A stretch of DNA of 30,741 nt, taken from the NCBI GenBank assembly GCA_050747825.1, contig JBOGJG010000444.1, positions 1-30,741 of the forward strand. The letters run 5' to 3'. Below are positions 15,835-25,500 of this stretch, piece by piece (the first letter of the stretch is position 1; the number at the start of each line of letters is the position of its first letter). Origin of the DNA: JBOGJG01 sp050747825 (GTDB taxonomy: Bacteria > Acidobacteriota > UBA6911 > RPQK01 > JBOGJG01). The translations under genes were made by a program, and so were the position numbers. Under the pieces are notes generated by a model. It was not told where the DNA came from and searched no databases. It saw only the letters and a list, made by a program, of their open reading frames with translations.

Positions 15835-16926
15835 TTGCCTGAGCACCTGCTTTGATTCCTCAGGATAAACTCCGATGGCGTGGTTGCGATATCGCGGGAA
15901 GAGGCCTTCTTTGGACTCGAGTGTGACGACATCGCTTCGCTGATCCGGCATATGGCAGGAGACACAGAATTCGTCGATTCGCGCCTGGGGCGGATCGGCC
16001 AGAGTCCAGTCGTGTGGCCTGTGGCATTGCAGGCACTTTTGAGAAAGACTGGCCAAGTCCCTCTCCTGGGCGTGGATGTCATGACAGGTTGAGCAGGACA
16101 TCTCCGGGCTTTCCTTAAAGCAGCGGCTGCTCCTCAGTAGTCCGGCCTGGTTACCATGGACATCGATTTTTAAATCGTCCGGCACATGAGCGGGCATGAG
16201 ATAGTCATCGAGCGCCTGTCCCGGCACAGACGTAAAAGGGGGCATCTTCGGCTCGCGCAGGCCCGAGTGGCACAAAGCGCAGTTGTCGATCCGCCTTTCC
16301 CGCGAAAAGGACGCTGGATTCAGGATGTATCGGCCTGAAGTCTCCTCCGGGTTTTCATCATGGTACTGGACATGGCGATCTCCCGGACCATGGCACTTCT
16401 GACAGGAAATGCCAAGCTCGTAGCGATTGCTGTAAGCGACTCTCGATCCCCTTCTCTCCAATTCGAAAGAGGTCGCATGACATTCCAGGCACTGAGGAGG
16501 AATCAGGCGCCCGAAAAAGATCTTTCCATTCTCGTATCCGGGACTGTTTACCCATTCATCGGCCAGCGTGAAGTAGGATACGGGCAGTTGATAAAGGAGG
16601 CCGTCCTCCCAGAACAGGTAAGATTGGCCCTTTCTGCCCGATCCCACGACCAGGTCAAAGCGCTCGCTACGGGAGAGCTTCCCTGCCTGGTAGCCGTTTT
16701 GATAAAAGCCGTCGCCTCGTTTCACCATTTTGAAGAGAACATCCGGGTTGGCCGTTCTCAGGATATTCTCGCCCTGCGCGAAAGAGCCTTTTATCGATTC
16801 CCTGTTAGCCGGCTGAGACGTTTTAAAGTGGGCAGTCTGAAGATAAGACTCGTAGATGGACTCATGGCAAGGCAGGCAGTCTTTCGGCTGGGCAGGCGAA
16901 AAAGACAGCGATAAAGTCGCCAGCAA
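15823..16926 (-). CDS. Seven-haem periplasmic c-type cytochrome
   Basis: 367 residues from the TTG at 16926. Seven CxxCH motifs are visible: CLPCH, CLECH, CQKCH, CALCH, CSTCH, CLQCH and CVSCH. This fits a multihaem (doubled-CXXCH or cytochrome c554-like) electron carrier in the periplasm. The TTG leaves a signal peptide that is too short (LATLSLSFSPAQ). An in-frame CTG at 16944 gives a fuller one (MVFQAFLLATLSLSFS) and has AAGGAG exactly 7 bases upstream, overlapping the sulfatase stop, so CTG may be the real start. It is second in a unit with the sulfatase. The link between sulfate-ester cleavage and a cytochrome is not obvious. Confidence 0.88.
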   Translation of the reverse strand: MLATLSLSFSPAQPKDCLPCHESIYESYLQTAHFKTSQPANRESIKGSFAQGENILRTANPDVLFKMVKRGDGFYQNGYQAGKLSRSERFDLVVGSGRKGQSYLFWEDGLLYQLPVSYFTLADEWVNSPGYENGKIFFGRLIPPQCLECHATSFELERRGSRVAYSNRYELGISCQKCHGPGDRHVQYHDENPEETSGRYILNPASFSRERRIDNCALCHSGLREPKMPPFTSVPGQALDDYLMPAHVPDDLKIDVHGNQAGLLRSSRCFKESPEMSCSTCHDIHAQERDLASLSQKCLQCHRPHDWTLADPPQARIDEFCVSCHMPDQRSDVVTLESKEGLFPRYRNHAIGVYPEESKQVLRQLRR

Positions 16927-16955
16927 GAAAGCTTGAAAGACCAGGGCAAAACTCC

Positions 16956-18377
16956 TTACCGCAGATGGATGCGCGCCTTAGACCGGCCGCCTTTCAGCAG
17001 ATCGTACTGGGGATCTGCAAAGCGCTCAAAGAACTCATCCAAACGCCGGCGCAGCATCTCCTGAATATCTGTATACGCTTCGTTGCGGATGAAATTGACC
17101 CGTTCCCCCGGCGTATTCTTCATATCGTACAGCTCGTCCGGTCCGTCGGGATGACGGCGGGTGTACTTCCAATCCTTGGTGCGAATCATCCGTGTGTTCT
17201 CAAATTCCCAGAAGATCACGTCCTCCCAATCGATCTGCCGGCCCTCGAGCGCCCGACTGTAGTCGCGTCCCGGAAGGGCGGGCTTTGACGGAACCTCATC
17301 GGCCAGTCCCAGGTAGCTCAATACCGTCGGCAGCAAGTCGTAATTACCCACCAGCAGATCGCAAACCGCTCCGGCCGGGATTCGGCCGGGGTGGCGGTAA
17401 ATCAGCGGGACACGGATGCCTTCCTCAAAGGTGTAAACCGGGCGCGTGTGGTCGCCCATCCCCCAGATGCCGTGGTGACCGCCCGCCAGCCCCTGATCGC
17501 CTACAAAGATGACCAGGGTGTTCTCATCGAGCTGCAGGCGGGTCAGTGTATCCATGATCCGCCCCACTCCATCGTCCACGCCGCTAACCGCTGCCGCATA
17601 ACCGCGAATCGTAATCGGGTTATTGATCATATCCCGATTGTTATAAAGCCAGGGATGGCTCGGTTCGCGAGGAAACGAATTCAGAACTTTATCCGAGTAG
17701 AATTCAGTGTGGCGGTTTTGATGGGTTTTTCGAAACTCGTTCCCCAGGCCGTACGGCCCGTGATAAGACAGGAACAGGAAAAACGGGCCCTCCTGATTTT
17801 GCTCGATGAACTCGATGCCCTGGTCGGTAATGGCCTCGGTCAGGTAAGCCGGTTCCGTGTGAACTTCCCCCTTCCAAATGACGTCCGCATCATAAAAGAC
17901 ACTGCTTCCGTAAGGAATGGTATACCAGTAGCTGAATCCCTCGTGCGGCTTGATACTGTCGCCCAGATGCCACTTGCCACTGAGGCCGGCCACGTAACCG
18001 GCTTCGCTCAAGATTTGGGGCAGACTGAGAAATTCCTCGATGGTATTGTAGGAGTCGGGACCCATCTGGACACCGGGGCCGCCCACCAGGAAGCTATGAA
18101 CCCCGTGCTGGGAGGGAATCAGGCCGGTCAGCAAAGTGGCCCGGTTGGGCGAGCAGACGGGATTGGTCGAGAATGCGTCCGTAAATAACATCCCTTCGGC
18201 CGCCAGCCGATCAATGTTGGGAGTGCGGATCTCTTCGTTACCATAAGCTCCCAGGGTCCACGGACTCTGATTATCGGTCAGGATCAGGGTGACGTTCGGA
18301 CGCTCGGCTGCTCTCGCGACACCGAACAGGTTTAGGAAAATTACGATAATAATAAAGGTGTAATAGCTTCTATTCAT
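16956..18377 (-). CDS. Secreted type I sulfatase (arylsulfatase A-like)
   Basis: 473 residues with a signal peptide (FIIIVIFLNLFGVARA). It opens with RPNVTLILTDNQSPW. The formylglycine motif CSPNR is at 75-79 inside NPVCSPNRATLLTG, so Cys75 would need activation by a formylglycine-generating or anSME enzyme not present here. SGKWHLG, VGDQGLAGGHHGIWG and FEEGIRVPLI are further catalytic and metal-site blocks. Asn36 stands where most members have the second Asp of the TDDQ calcium site; this TDNQ version occurs in a subset of the family. No clear ribosome site precedes the ATG. It leads the cytochrome gene by about 11-30 bp and diverges from the CehA-like gene. Confidence 0.92.
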   Translation of the reverse strand: MNRSYYTFIIIVIFLNLFGVARAAERPNVTLILTDNQSPWTLGAYGNEEIRTPNIDRLAAEGMLFTDAFSTNPVCSPNRATLLTGLIPSQHGVHSFLVGGPGVQMGPDSYNTIEEFLSLPQILSEAGYVAGLSGKWHLGDSIKPHEGFSYWYTIPYGSSVFYDADVIWKGEVHTEPAYLTEAITDQGIEFIEQNQEGPFFLFLSYHGPYGLGNEFRKTHQNRHTEFYSDKVLNSFPREPSHPWLYNNRDMINNPITIRGYAAAVSGVDDGVGRIMDTLTRLQLDENTLVIFVGDQGLAGGHHGIWGMGDHTRPVYTFEEGIRVPLIYRHPGRIPAGAVCDLLVGNYDLLPTVLSYLGLADEVPSKPALPGRDYSRALEGRQIDWEDVIFWEFENTRMIRTKDWKYTRRHPDGPDELYDMKNTPGERVNFIRNEAYTDIQEMLRRRLDEFFERFADPQYDLLKGGRSKARIHLR

Positions 18378-18444
18378 GATTTGTTTATTTACTTAGGGCT
18401 TGCCATCACGAATGCTAACAGCCTAGCTGATAAGGAGCAACCTG

Positions 18445-20109
18445 TTGGAAATTCCCAAGGAGCGGAATGGATATAATTGCTCTACTAACGGATCTCAGGG
18501 CATTCCTCCGCGAACGAGAGTGAAACGAGCAGTGATTTTATTCAGTCTTGTCCTGGCGTTGATGATATGGCCTGGAGGCGGCCAGCCACCCGAGCAAGAC
18601 GCTAAATCGCGCCTATGGGTTCGCCTGCAGGATGAGCAGGGAGATCCGATCACGGCGCGGATCTATTTGAGCGGAGCCGATGGAGAGTACCGCATTCCGG
18701 AAGGCAGTCTGGCTCGCGGACGGGAGGAGCAGTTCTTTCACGCTCGAGGGCATTTTCAGGTCGCCCTGCCCCCGGCGAAATACACAATCGAAGTGGTCAA
18801 AGGCTTCGAGTATTACCCTTTGAATAAAGAGATCGATCTCAATTACCTGGAGCTCCAGGACCGGACCACTGTTGAAACGATCGCTCTGAAGCGCATGATC
18901 GATATGCCTGGCCTGGGCTGGTACTCGGGTGATGTGCACATGCATCCAAACCACCGGGAGGGAGGCCTCTACATGACATTGGGGGACTCACAACTGCTGG
19001 CCGCAGGCGAGGATATCCGAGTGGCCAATCTCCTGATCTCCAATCGCCAGGGCACGACGCGCGTCTTCGATACGGAGTATTTCCTGGATGGCGCTGTGGA
19101 TCCCGCCTCAACGGAAGAAAGCATGATGGTGGTCCAGGAAGAATTTCGAAATACGTCCGGAATGTACGGCCATATGCCTCTTCTGGGAATCAATAAACTG
19201 GTGCAGCCCTTCTTTACCGGACTTCGCCCCAACTGGGAGGATTACCCATCCAATTACACGATCGCAAAACAGGTCCAGGAAATGGGGGGCGTCGTCAGCT
19301 ATGCGCATCCTGCCGACGAACCCGACATCCCCACCGAACTGCATGTTGCTCGAGAGTTTCCGATCGATCTGGCCCTGGGAGTCGTCAACGCGCTCGATCT
19401 GCTGAGCAACAAGGACGAAGAAGCGGCTACCTGGATGTACTACCGGGTCTTAAACTGCGGTCTCAAATGCACCGCCTCAGCGGGCACAGATACCCAGATG
19501 GATGTGGCCGATCGTGACTCCATTTCGGGAGGAGGCAAAGTCTACGTGAAACTGGACCCGCCGTTAACCTACTCGAAATGGATAGAGGGATACAGGGCAG
19601 GCCGCACCTTTGTATCCAATGGCCCGCTACTGTTTCTGGATGTGGAGGGAAAGGAGCCCGGGGAGGAGATCCGCTTTTCCGGCTCCACTCGCCTGAACAT
19701 TTCCGCGAAAGCCCTCTCACTGGTTCCCATGCAGACACTCGAGCTGATCGTCAATGGCGAGGTCGTGGCTCGAGCTGAGCCGACTGAAGATGGAACGATC
19801 GCGAATCTCACTCATACACTGGAATTGGGCGACAGCGCCTGGATAGCAGCCAGAGTGTGGGGCCAAGGACACCGTCTGGTCATGAACGATTCGAGACTGT
19901 TTGCCCATACCAGCCCTGTCTACTGCTATAAAGACGGAAAGCCGGTTGCCGTCCCCGATGATGCGGAGATTGTAGTTCGCTGGATCGACCGGCTGATCGA
20001 AGATGTAAAATCCTCACCGCGCTTTGCCTCCGAAACCCACCGGCAGGAGGTGATCGATCTCTTTAATAAAGGAAGGCGCTACTACGAGGAAATCGCCACC
20101 AGGCCCTGA
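18445..20109 (+). CDS. CehA/McbA-family PHP-type metallohydrolase, exported
   Basis: 554 codons from TTG 18445, which has AAGGAG 7 bases upstream. An in-frame GTG at 18520 would start directly at the signal peptide (VKRAVILFSLVLALMIWPGG) and removes a hydrophilic 25-residue extension, so the start is undecided. After a beta-rich N-terminal domain (residues about 55-150) comes the PHP-like metal centre: GWYSGDVHMHPNH (HxH at 165/167), VSYAHPAD and ASAGTDTQMD. CehA/McbA enzymes hydrolyse carbaryl, but most relatives act on unknown ester, carbamate or phosphoester substrates. It diverges from the sulfatase gene with 67 bp between them. Confidence 0.82.
   Translation: MEIPKERNGYNCSTNGSQGIPPRTRVKRAVILFSLVLALMIWPGGGQPPEQDAKSRLWVRLQDEQGDPITARIYLSGADGEYRIPEGSLARGREEQFFHARGHFQVALPPAKYTIEVVKGFEYYPLNKEIDLNYLELQDRTTVETIALKRMIDMPGLGWYSGDVHMHPNHREGGLYMTLGDSQLLAAGEDIRVANLLISNRQGTTRVFDTEYFLDGAVDPASTEESMMVVQEEFRNTSGMYGHMPLLGINKLVQPFFTGLRPNWEDYPSNYTIAKQVQEMGGVVSYAHPADEPDIPTELHVAREFPIDLALGVVNALDLLSNKDEEAATWMYYRVLNCGLKCTASAGTDTQMDVADRDSISGGGKVYVKLDPPLTYSKWIEGYRAGRTFVSNGPLLFLDVEGKEPGEEIRFSGSTRLNISAKALSLVPMQTLELIVNGEVVARAEPTEDGTIANLTHTLELGDSAWIAARVWGQGHRLVMNDSRLFAHTSPVYCYKDGKPVAVPDDAEIVVRWIDRLIEDVKSSPRFASETHRQEVIDLFNKGRRYYEEIATRP
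18467..18523 (+). other. Possible leader peptide coupled to the CehA-like gene
   Basis: ATG at 18467 with AAGGAG 4 bases upstream opens an 18-codon frame (MDIIALLTDLRAFLRERE). Its TGA stop (18521-18523) overlaps the alternative GTG start of the metallohydrolase as GTGA. If GTG 18520 is the real start, this is a translational coupling leader. If TTG 18445 is the start, it is an out-of-frame coincidence. Confidence 0.25.
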
Positions 20110-20129
20110 TGGTTATCTCCTAAGGAACA

Positions 20130-20315
20130 TTAAACAACCTGCAAGGGAACCAGACGAAAACCGAGGCTTTTAGCCTTTGCCTTGAGTCTGGCTTCCATAC
20201 GTTGGCGGTAGCGTCGTTGATCGGCAGCAAAGCGAGTCTCGTCAAATTCCTGCCGAGTGGTGATCAGATGGTAGAAACCGACTTGCCAAGCCGCCTTGTA
20301 GGGCCGCGGGCCCGG
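20130..20315 (-). pseudogene. Transposase C-terminal remnant
   Basis: A 61-codon minus-strand frame, open only after a TAG and without its own start, encodes YKAAWQVGFYHLITTRQEFD and ends with RRYRQRMEARLKAKAKSLGF plus a short tail. This resembles the C-terminal end of an insertion-sequence transposase (IS110-like style), but the exact IS family is uncertain. It lies in the otherwise gene-free 20110-20434 stretch beside the toxin-antitoxin pair. The rest of that stretch holds the promoter and operator repeats of the pair. Confidence 0.5.
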
Positions 20316-20350
20316 CTAAACCCGTGAATACATTTCTCTAAATCCCTGAT

Positions 20351-20416
20351 TGTACGCAATGAAGGCGTACATCGTTGACTGACCCCTTAAAATCCTGTAC
20401 ACTTTGAATATGTACA
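20351..20416 (+). promoter_or_regulatory. Promoter and operator repeats of the toxin-antitoxin pair
   Basis: -35 TTGACT (20375-20380), 17-bp spacer, -10 TACACT (20398-20403). One inverted repeat, TGTACGC-n7-GCGTACA (20351-20371), precedes the -35. A second pair, TGTACA-n9-TGTACA (20396-20416), covers the -10. Shared TGTAC half-sites suggest autorepression by the ribbon-helix-helix antitoxin. Confidence 0.7.
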
Positions 20417-20434
20417 TGGGAAAGAGGTCCTGTC

Positions 20435-20713
20435 ATGCCACGAGTCGCTGTCGAAGATAACAACCGTATGTCCTTGCGCATTCCCGCCGAGGAAAAGGCG
20501 ATGCTGCTACGCGCCGCCGCGCTGAAGCATAAGGACCTCTCGGAGTTTGTGCGCCAGCACAGTGTCGATGCCGCCAAAGCTGTCATTCGCGAGGAGGAGC
20601 ATATCTCGCTCTCGCAACGGGACAGCCTGCGCGTGCTGGATCTACTGGAGAATCCGCCCAAGCCCAATGCGAAGCTGGTCTCGGCCGCTAAAGCGCTGCC
20701 CAAGCGCAAATGA
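20435..20713 (+). CDS. DUF1778 (TacA-like) ribbon-helix-helix antitoxin
   Basis: 92 residues, ATG with GAGGT 7 bases upstream. The N-terminal RHH segment NNRMSLRIPAEEKAMLLRAA is followed by KHKDLSEFVRQHSVDAAKAV, typical of DUF1778. The charged C-terminal tail (residues about 60-92) would wrap and neutralise the toxin. The stop overlaps the toxin ATG (ATGA). It probably binds the TGTAC repeats upstream together with the toxin. The GC-rich composition differs from the flanking genes, which suggests horizontal arrival. Confidence 0.9.
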   Translation: MPRVAVEDNNRMSLRIPAEEKAMLLRAAALKHKDLSEFVRQHSVDAAKAVIREEEHISLSQRDSLRVLDLLENPPKPNAKLVSAAKALPKRK

Positions 20714-21240
20714 GCCTCCCGCCCTGGCACGAGGGGCCGATCAGCAAAAAGCACGATCGCGAGGCCTTCGATTGCGGCGAAGCCGCTCTGAATGATTTCC
20801 TGCGGCAGCATGCGCGAAAAAGCCACGAAGCGGGTGGCGCCAAGACTTTCCTGGCTATTGATGACAAGGACGGCAAGACCGTACTGGGCTTCTACAGCCT
20901 CAGCCCCGCTTCCGTTGAATATGCCCGCACGCCCGATATCGTGAAGCGTGGGCTCGGCCGTTATGACGTGCCGGGCTTCCGCCTTGCACGGCTTGCCGTG
21001 GCCAAGCCCTGCCAAGGACAAGGGCTCGGCGGTCAATTGCTGCTGGCCGCGGGCCGGCGCTGTATCAAGGCTGCCGCCGAAGTGGGCGGCGTCGTGCTCG
21101 TGATCGACGCGAAAAATGAAGGCGTCGCCAAGTGGTATGCGGGCTACGGCGCAATGCCCTTGAATGACAGTCCCCTCACCCTGCTTCTGCCGCTCGCCAC
21201 AATTTCGCAGGCTCTTAAGGCCGCAGGTCACGACGAGTAA
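20710..21240 (+). CDS. GNAT acetyltransferase toxin (TacT-like)
   Basis: 176 residues, start overlapping the antitoxin stop by 4 bases. The acetyl-CoA loop is RLAVAKPCQGQGLGGQLL (94-111). Tyr143 in AKWYAGYGAMPLND occupies the position of the catalytic tyrosine of this toxin group. Known relatives acetylate the amino group of charged aminoacyl-tRNAs and stop translation; this activity is inferred from family and operon layout. It ends 112 bp before the truncated dimethylformamidase-like gene and is convergent to it. Confidence 0.9.
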   Translation: MSLPPWHEGPISKKHDREAFDCGEAALNDFLRQHARKSHEAGGAKTFLAIDDKDGKTVLGFYSLSPASVEYARTPDIVKRGLGRYDVPGFRLARLAVAKPCQGQGLGGQLLLAAGRRCIKAAAEVGGVVLVIDAKNEGVAKWYAGYGAMPLNDSPLTLLLPLATISQALKAAGHDE

Positions 21241-21352
21241 ACCGGCGCACCTTTCGCCAAAAACGTATTTCTGTGTTTGAAGATTTCTGTGTTGACAGAA
21301 TTAAGGCTGCCCGCGCGGCCAAAGCGCGGAAGTCGTTAAGACCTGATTGGCG

Positions 21353-22537
21353 TTATCGGCGGCGGGCCAGGCCCGGGACTCTGTGGCCTTCTTTCACACC
21401 TGTGCCCTCATAGATCCAGTGCTCGGGCCTGGTCACCACCCAGTCGCCGTAACCGGGACCATAGGAGCTCAGGCCCATAAGATTTTTCTCATCCTCAAAC
21501 AGCTTATCGCGGGCAAACGCGCGGGCCGGAGCGCCATCCACCCCACTGTCATAAAACAGAATCTCATGGCACAACGAGTTGCCGGAAAAGAAAGCAAAGC
21601 TCAAACCTTCGTCGCGGGCCTTGAGCGCCTCGTCAAACATCTTCCGCGACCAGTATTCGTCATGCCCGACGGATAAAAATGCCTTGCTGAACGCGAGGAT
21701 CTTCGGATCCAGATGCAGATCCAGATTGGAGCAGTAAGTGAGGTCGTATCCCTGCTGCTCCAACCAGTAGACCATGGGGTGCTCCCAGAGCAAAAACTCT
21801 CCAGAACCCGCCGAGAGCGGAGCATCCACGATCTGGCAGTACTTGGCATAAGGTCGATCGAAACTGACCCGCACGTGGGGACCCGTGTACCAGACTTCCG
21901 GCGTTCCGTCGTCGTAGAGCGAATCCCTGCCGGGCCATTTATTGTAGGCTTGCCAGGTCAGGTCACTGACCTGATAAAGCAAATCTGAGGGCCGATGCTC
22001 TTTGACGACGAAAATGACGTAGCTCTGAAAGCCCGGCGCATCCTCGCGCGTCAGTTTGGCCAAATAAACGCCACTCGGCCACTCACTTGGGACTATAAAG
22101 CTCGTGCATGATTCCCACCGGCACTCCCTAAGGCGCTGGACCGTCATCATGGGCATCGGTTGGGGCTCCCCTTTAAAAGGCCCCAGACGGACCATGTGCC
22201 GCCCGCCCGTAGCGCCGTAATAGCCCATGCGGTAAATATCGATGAGAAAGGTTCCGACGGGATCCAGGCTTACCTTGAAATCGATGCTCTCGCCCGGCCG
22301 CACGCTGGCCTTCGAGGCGTAACCTTCTATTAACGATGACCGGGTCTCCCTTATCAGAGGATAGGAAGCCAGCGTGATGGGATCGTCAAAGCGGGTGAAC
22401 TGGAGCTGCCATTCGACCGTTCCGGGCTTACTGTTCTCCTCTGCGACGGGAGTATCTCCTCGCAAGGAGAGGTTGGGCCAAGCGGCCAGGGCGGCAGAGG
22501 CCTTAATAAAGCCTCTGCGCCCTATTCTGTTCTTCAA
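21353..22537 (-). CDS. N,N-dimethylformamidase large-subunit-like protein, Tat-exported, 3'-truncated
   Basis: 394 residues from TTG 22537, which starts one base after the stop of TonB receptor 2. Tat signal NRIGRRGFIKASAALAAWP. Recognisable blocks: VDFKV-like PGESIDFKVS, DIYRMGYYGATGG, WPSGVYLAKL, LTWQAYNKWPGRDSLYD, VSFDRPYAKY, WLEQQGYDLTYCSN and FLSVGHDEYWS. The second copy in this window (29702-30741) shares these and continues for about 110 more residues after its IPGL. Here the protein ends at VPGLARRR, so the C-terminal part is missing, exactly at the border of the toxin-antitoxin island. The family hydrolyses formamides or has a related, uncharacterised role. Activity of this shortened form is doubtful. 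Confidence 0.82.
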   Translation of the reverse strand: MKNRIGRRGFIKASAALAAWPNLSLRGDTPVAEENSKPGTVEWQLQFTRFDDPITLASYPLIRETRSSLIEGYASKASVRPGESIDFKVSLDPVGTFLIDIYRMGYYGATGGRHMVRLGPFKGEPQPMPMMTVQRLRECRWESCTSFIVPSEWPSGVYLAKLTREDAPGFQSYVIFVVKEHRPSDLLYQVSDLTWQAYNKWPGRDSLYDDGTPEVWYTGPHVRVSFDRPYAKYCQIVDAPLSAGSGEFLLWEHPMVYWLEQQGYDLTYCSNLDLHLDPKILAFSKAFLSVGHDEYWSRKMFDEALKARDEGLSFAFFSGNSLCHEILFYDSGVDGAPARAFARDKLFEDEKNLMGLSSYGPGYGDWVVTRPEHWIYEGTGVKEGHRVPGLARRR

Positions 22538-22538
22538 G

Positions 22539-25500
22539 CTACCACTCTAAACGCAGCTTCATCTGGAACCTGCGCGCGGCGTGCTTTTCAGCCACGAAGT
22601 CCTGGATTCCTCGAAAGAGCTCTCCGGTATCGGGAGTGGAGATGTTACTGCGCGGCGGCCGGAAATGAGGGTTATTGAAGAGATTCGAGGCGCCGATGGT
22701 ATAAGTGAGCCGGAATCGCTCTCCAATATTGAAGAGTTTCGCCAGACTCAGGTGATGGACGTTGAGTCCGGGCGCCACCAAAACGTTCAATCCGCTGTTT
22801 CCAAACCTCCCCTCCGGCGGGGCCACGAAAGCACTTGGGTCGAACCAGCGTTCGACGCTCCGCTCATCACGGGACAGATTTCCGTCGGCAATCCGATCAG
22901 GAAGTCCTCCGAAAGTATCGGTGTTGGAAGGATCCGAGCCGTCAAACTCAGGCGAAAAGTGCGGACCCGTCGCAAAATAGCTAATGGTGCTGAGCTGCCA
23001 TCCTCCCACAATGTGGTCGAGTAACGCAGGCGCACTGGATAGGAATCGACGACCTCTGCCCCAGGGCAGATCGATCATGGTGGTAATAACCGCCCGGTGT
23101 CGCTGAGAAAAGTCGTCATGGCTCCAATGACTGGTGATGTCATATGGATTCTGCCGGTTGAGGAAGTTGTGCAGATTTCCGGCAAAGGTATAGTGGCCAT
23201 TGAAGGTGACAGCGCCCACGCGCTTATTGGCCTCAAACTGCAGCGCGTCGTAATTCGAACTGCCGTCTTCGCGGATCTCAGAAGCATTCACAAACTGCGG
23301 GAAAGGCCGCCGATCATCCGTGAAGGGAATCAGGCTGGGACGCGGTTTATTGACATTGACCGAGTAATTAAGGCCGCGGCTGCGTGAACCGATATAGGAG
23401 GCCCGCAGCCCTATATCCGCCAGTTCCTTTTCGATACTCAGATTGAACTGGTGAATCGAGCCGTTATCAGTCTGCAAAGGATACCCGCTGATGCTCTGGG
23501 AAGGAATCCTGGCTGTAGCCAGAGTGGCCGGAAATGGATTGGGAAACGAGAACAGCGGCTGCCCATCCACTATCTGGTTACGGTAGGTCTCGGTGATCTC
23601 GAACGGGCCTCCTCCCTGAACACGGTCAAAATAGGAGCCATCAATTCGCTCGGTAAATACGCCGTAGCCTCCCCGGATCACCAAATCATCCGCCAGCCGG
23701 TAGGCAACACCGATGCGGGGACGAAAATTGCCCGTGTCCGGATCGGGAATGGCTTCACCGGTGACAATGTTGATGTTGCTGGGATAAAGCGGACTGATGG
23801 CATCAACAGCGCCTTCCGGCACGATCACATTGCCCGTCTGCGTATCCCAGTTGTATTGCAATCCATCCTGGAGTGTCGGTGAGCCGATGTAATCCCAGCG
23901 CAAGCCGTAATCGATCGTTAAATCGGGAGTGAGCTTGTATGAGTCCATAAAGTACAGACCCAGTTCGTACTGGTCCATCTGACGGGGCACTAATGGATCC
24001 AGCCGCCTGCTCTCAAATGGAAGCCCCAGTAGAAAGTCGGCATAAGCAACGTTGGTAAACCGGCCGTCGAATCTGAAACGACCGTAAGTACCCTCTCTGA
24101 CCAGACCTTCAAAGTCATTAAACTGCATCAATTGGGCACCGAACTTCCATACGTGCCGCCCCGTAGCCCAGGTCAGCGAGTCTTCCCAGTGGAAATCAAA
24201 GTGGTCATCTCGAATTCCTCCAGCGGTCGTGAATAGAGTGGACATCCCGCTGATATCCATGCGAGGGAAACCCTGGGCGCTGATACCGCTTGGATTGACT
24301 CCTTGAAGTCCGATGGCTGCGACGGCTTCATCTCCTTTAGGAGGCGTCCACCCGTCCACGGTCTCGCCGTCGATCATGTAATTGCCGTTCCAGCCGAAGC
24401 GAAACGTGTTTACGACCGCAGGAGAAAAAACGTGAGTGTCTGAAATGATGCCCTTGGAGTAACTTCGTATCCTTGTCCACGAAAACGCCGGCAGATCTCG
24501 GGCCAGCACGTAGGGAACATCGTTCGATATGTAGCGGTAAAAGATGGAGTTGTTTTCCGTCAGCTTATGATCGATTCGCCAGGACAAAATGTCGGTCTTG
24601 AATTTGTCAGTCGGATACGGAAAGTCAAATCCCAGATTATTGGTCAACGCGTCTGCACCGCCCAGATTGGGTTGCGGAAGATACAACTCCTGCACCTTGA
24701 GTGAGGTCGGATTGAGGCGATTGGCCGGGATGATATTGTTGGGAAAGGGCTGTTTTGTCAGAGGGTCGATAATCGGCTCGTCAAATTGCGAAAAGTCTCC
24801 TTGCCGCATTAAAAACGTCGGTACAGTCGCCCGCTCGAAGGAGCCGGCCGGAAAACGTTCAGAAAACCAGCCGGCATAGAAAAAAGTCCTATCTTTAAAA
24901 ATAGGTCCGGAGGCTTCCGCCTGCCACTCGTGGAATAAGAACACTGGCTTCTCCGGCTGAAAGAATTCCCGGGAATTGAGCGCTGAATTCACATGTTTGT
25001 AAAAGATCTCTCCATGAAAAGAGTTGTTGCCGCTTTTTGAAATGGCATTGTAGCTGGCTACTCGGGACTGATCGGCCGTATTGTTGACGGCGGTCACCTT
25101 GACCTCTTCGTACATGTTCATGTTGGCGCCCTGGTTTCCCGACCGATCGTTGACCACTCCGTCGTTAGCCTGGGTGATCTGATCGTTGGACTGGCCTCCA
25201 ATGGCCACCACCCATCCGGTACCCTGGACTCCGGGCAGCGTGCTGAGCATGGACAGAGGACCCGGGTAAATATCCACCAGAGGAACATCCTTATAGGTCT
25301 CGCTCTCAATTCCGGAAGTAATTGATCCTCCCTCGGTGGTGATAACAGCCGCCCCCGCTTCGACCATCACTTCCTGGGTGGCCTCTCCGATTTCCAGAAC
25401 CGGATCGATTCGCCGGATTTGAGCGCTCTCCAGGAGAATATTATCGGCCACGTAATTCTTAAATCCGGGTAACTCGGCCGTCAGGCGATACGTGCCCGGC

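Noticed and set aside
20338..21231. 297-codon minus-strand frame
   Set aside because: Antisense shadow of the GC-rich toxin-antitoxin pair, which has promoter, ribosome site and domain motifs on the plus strand.
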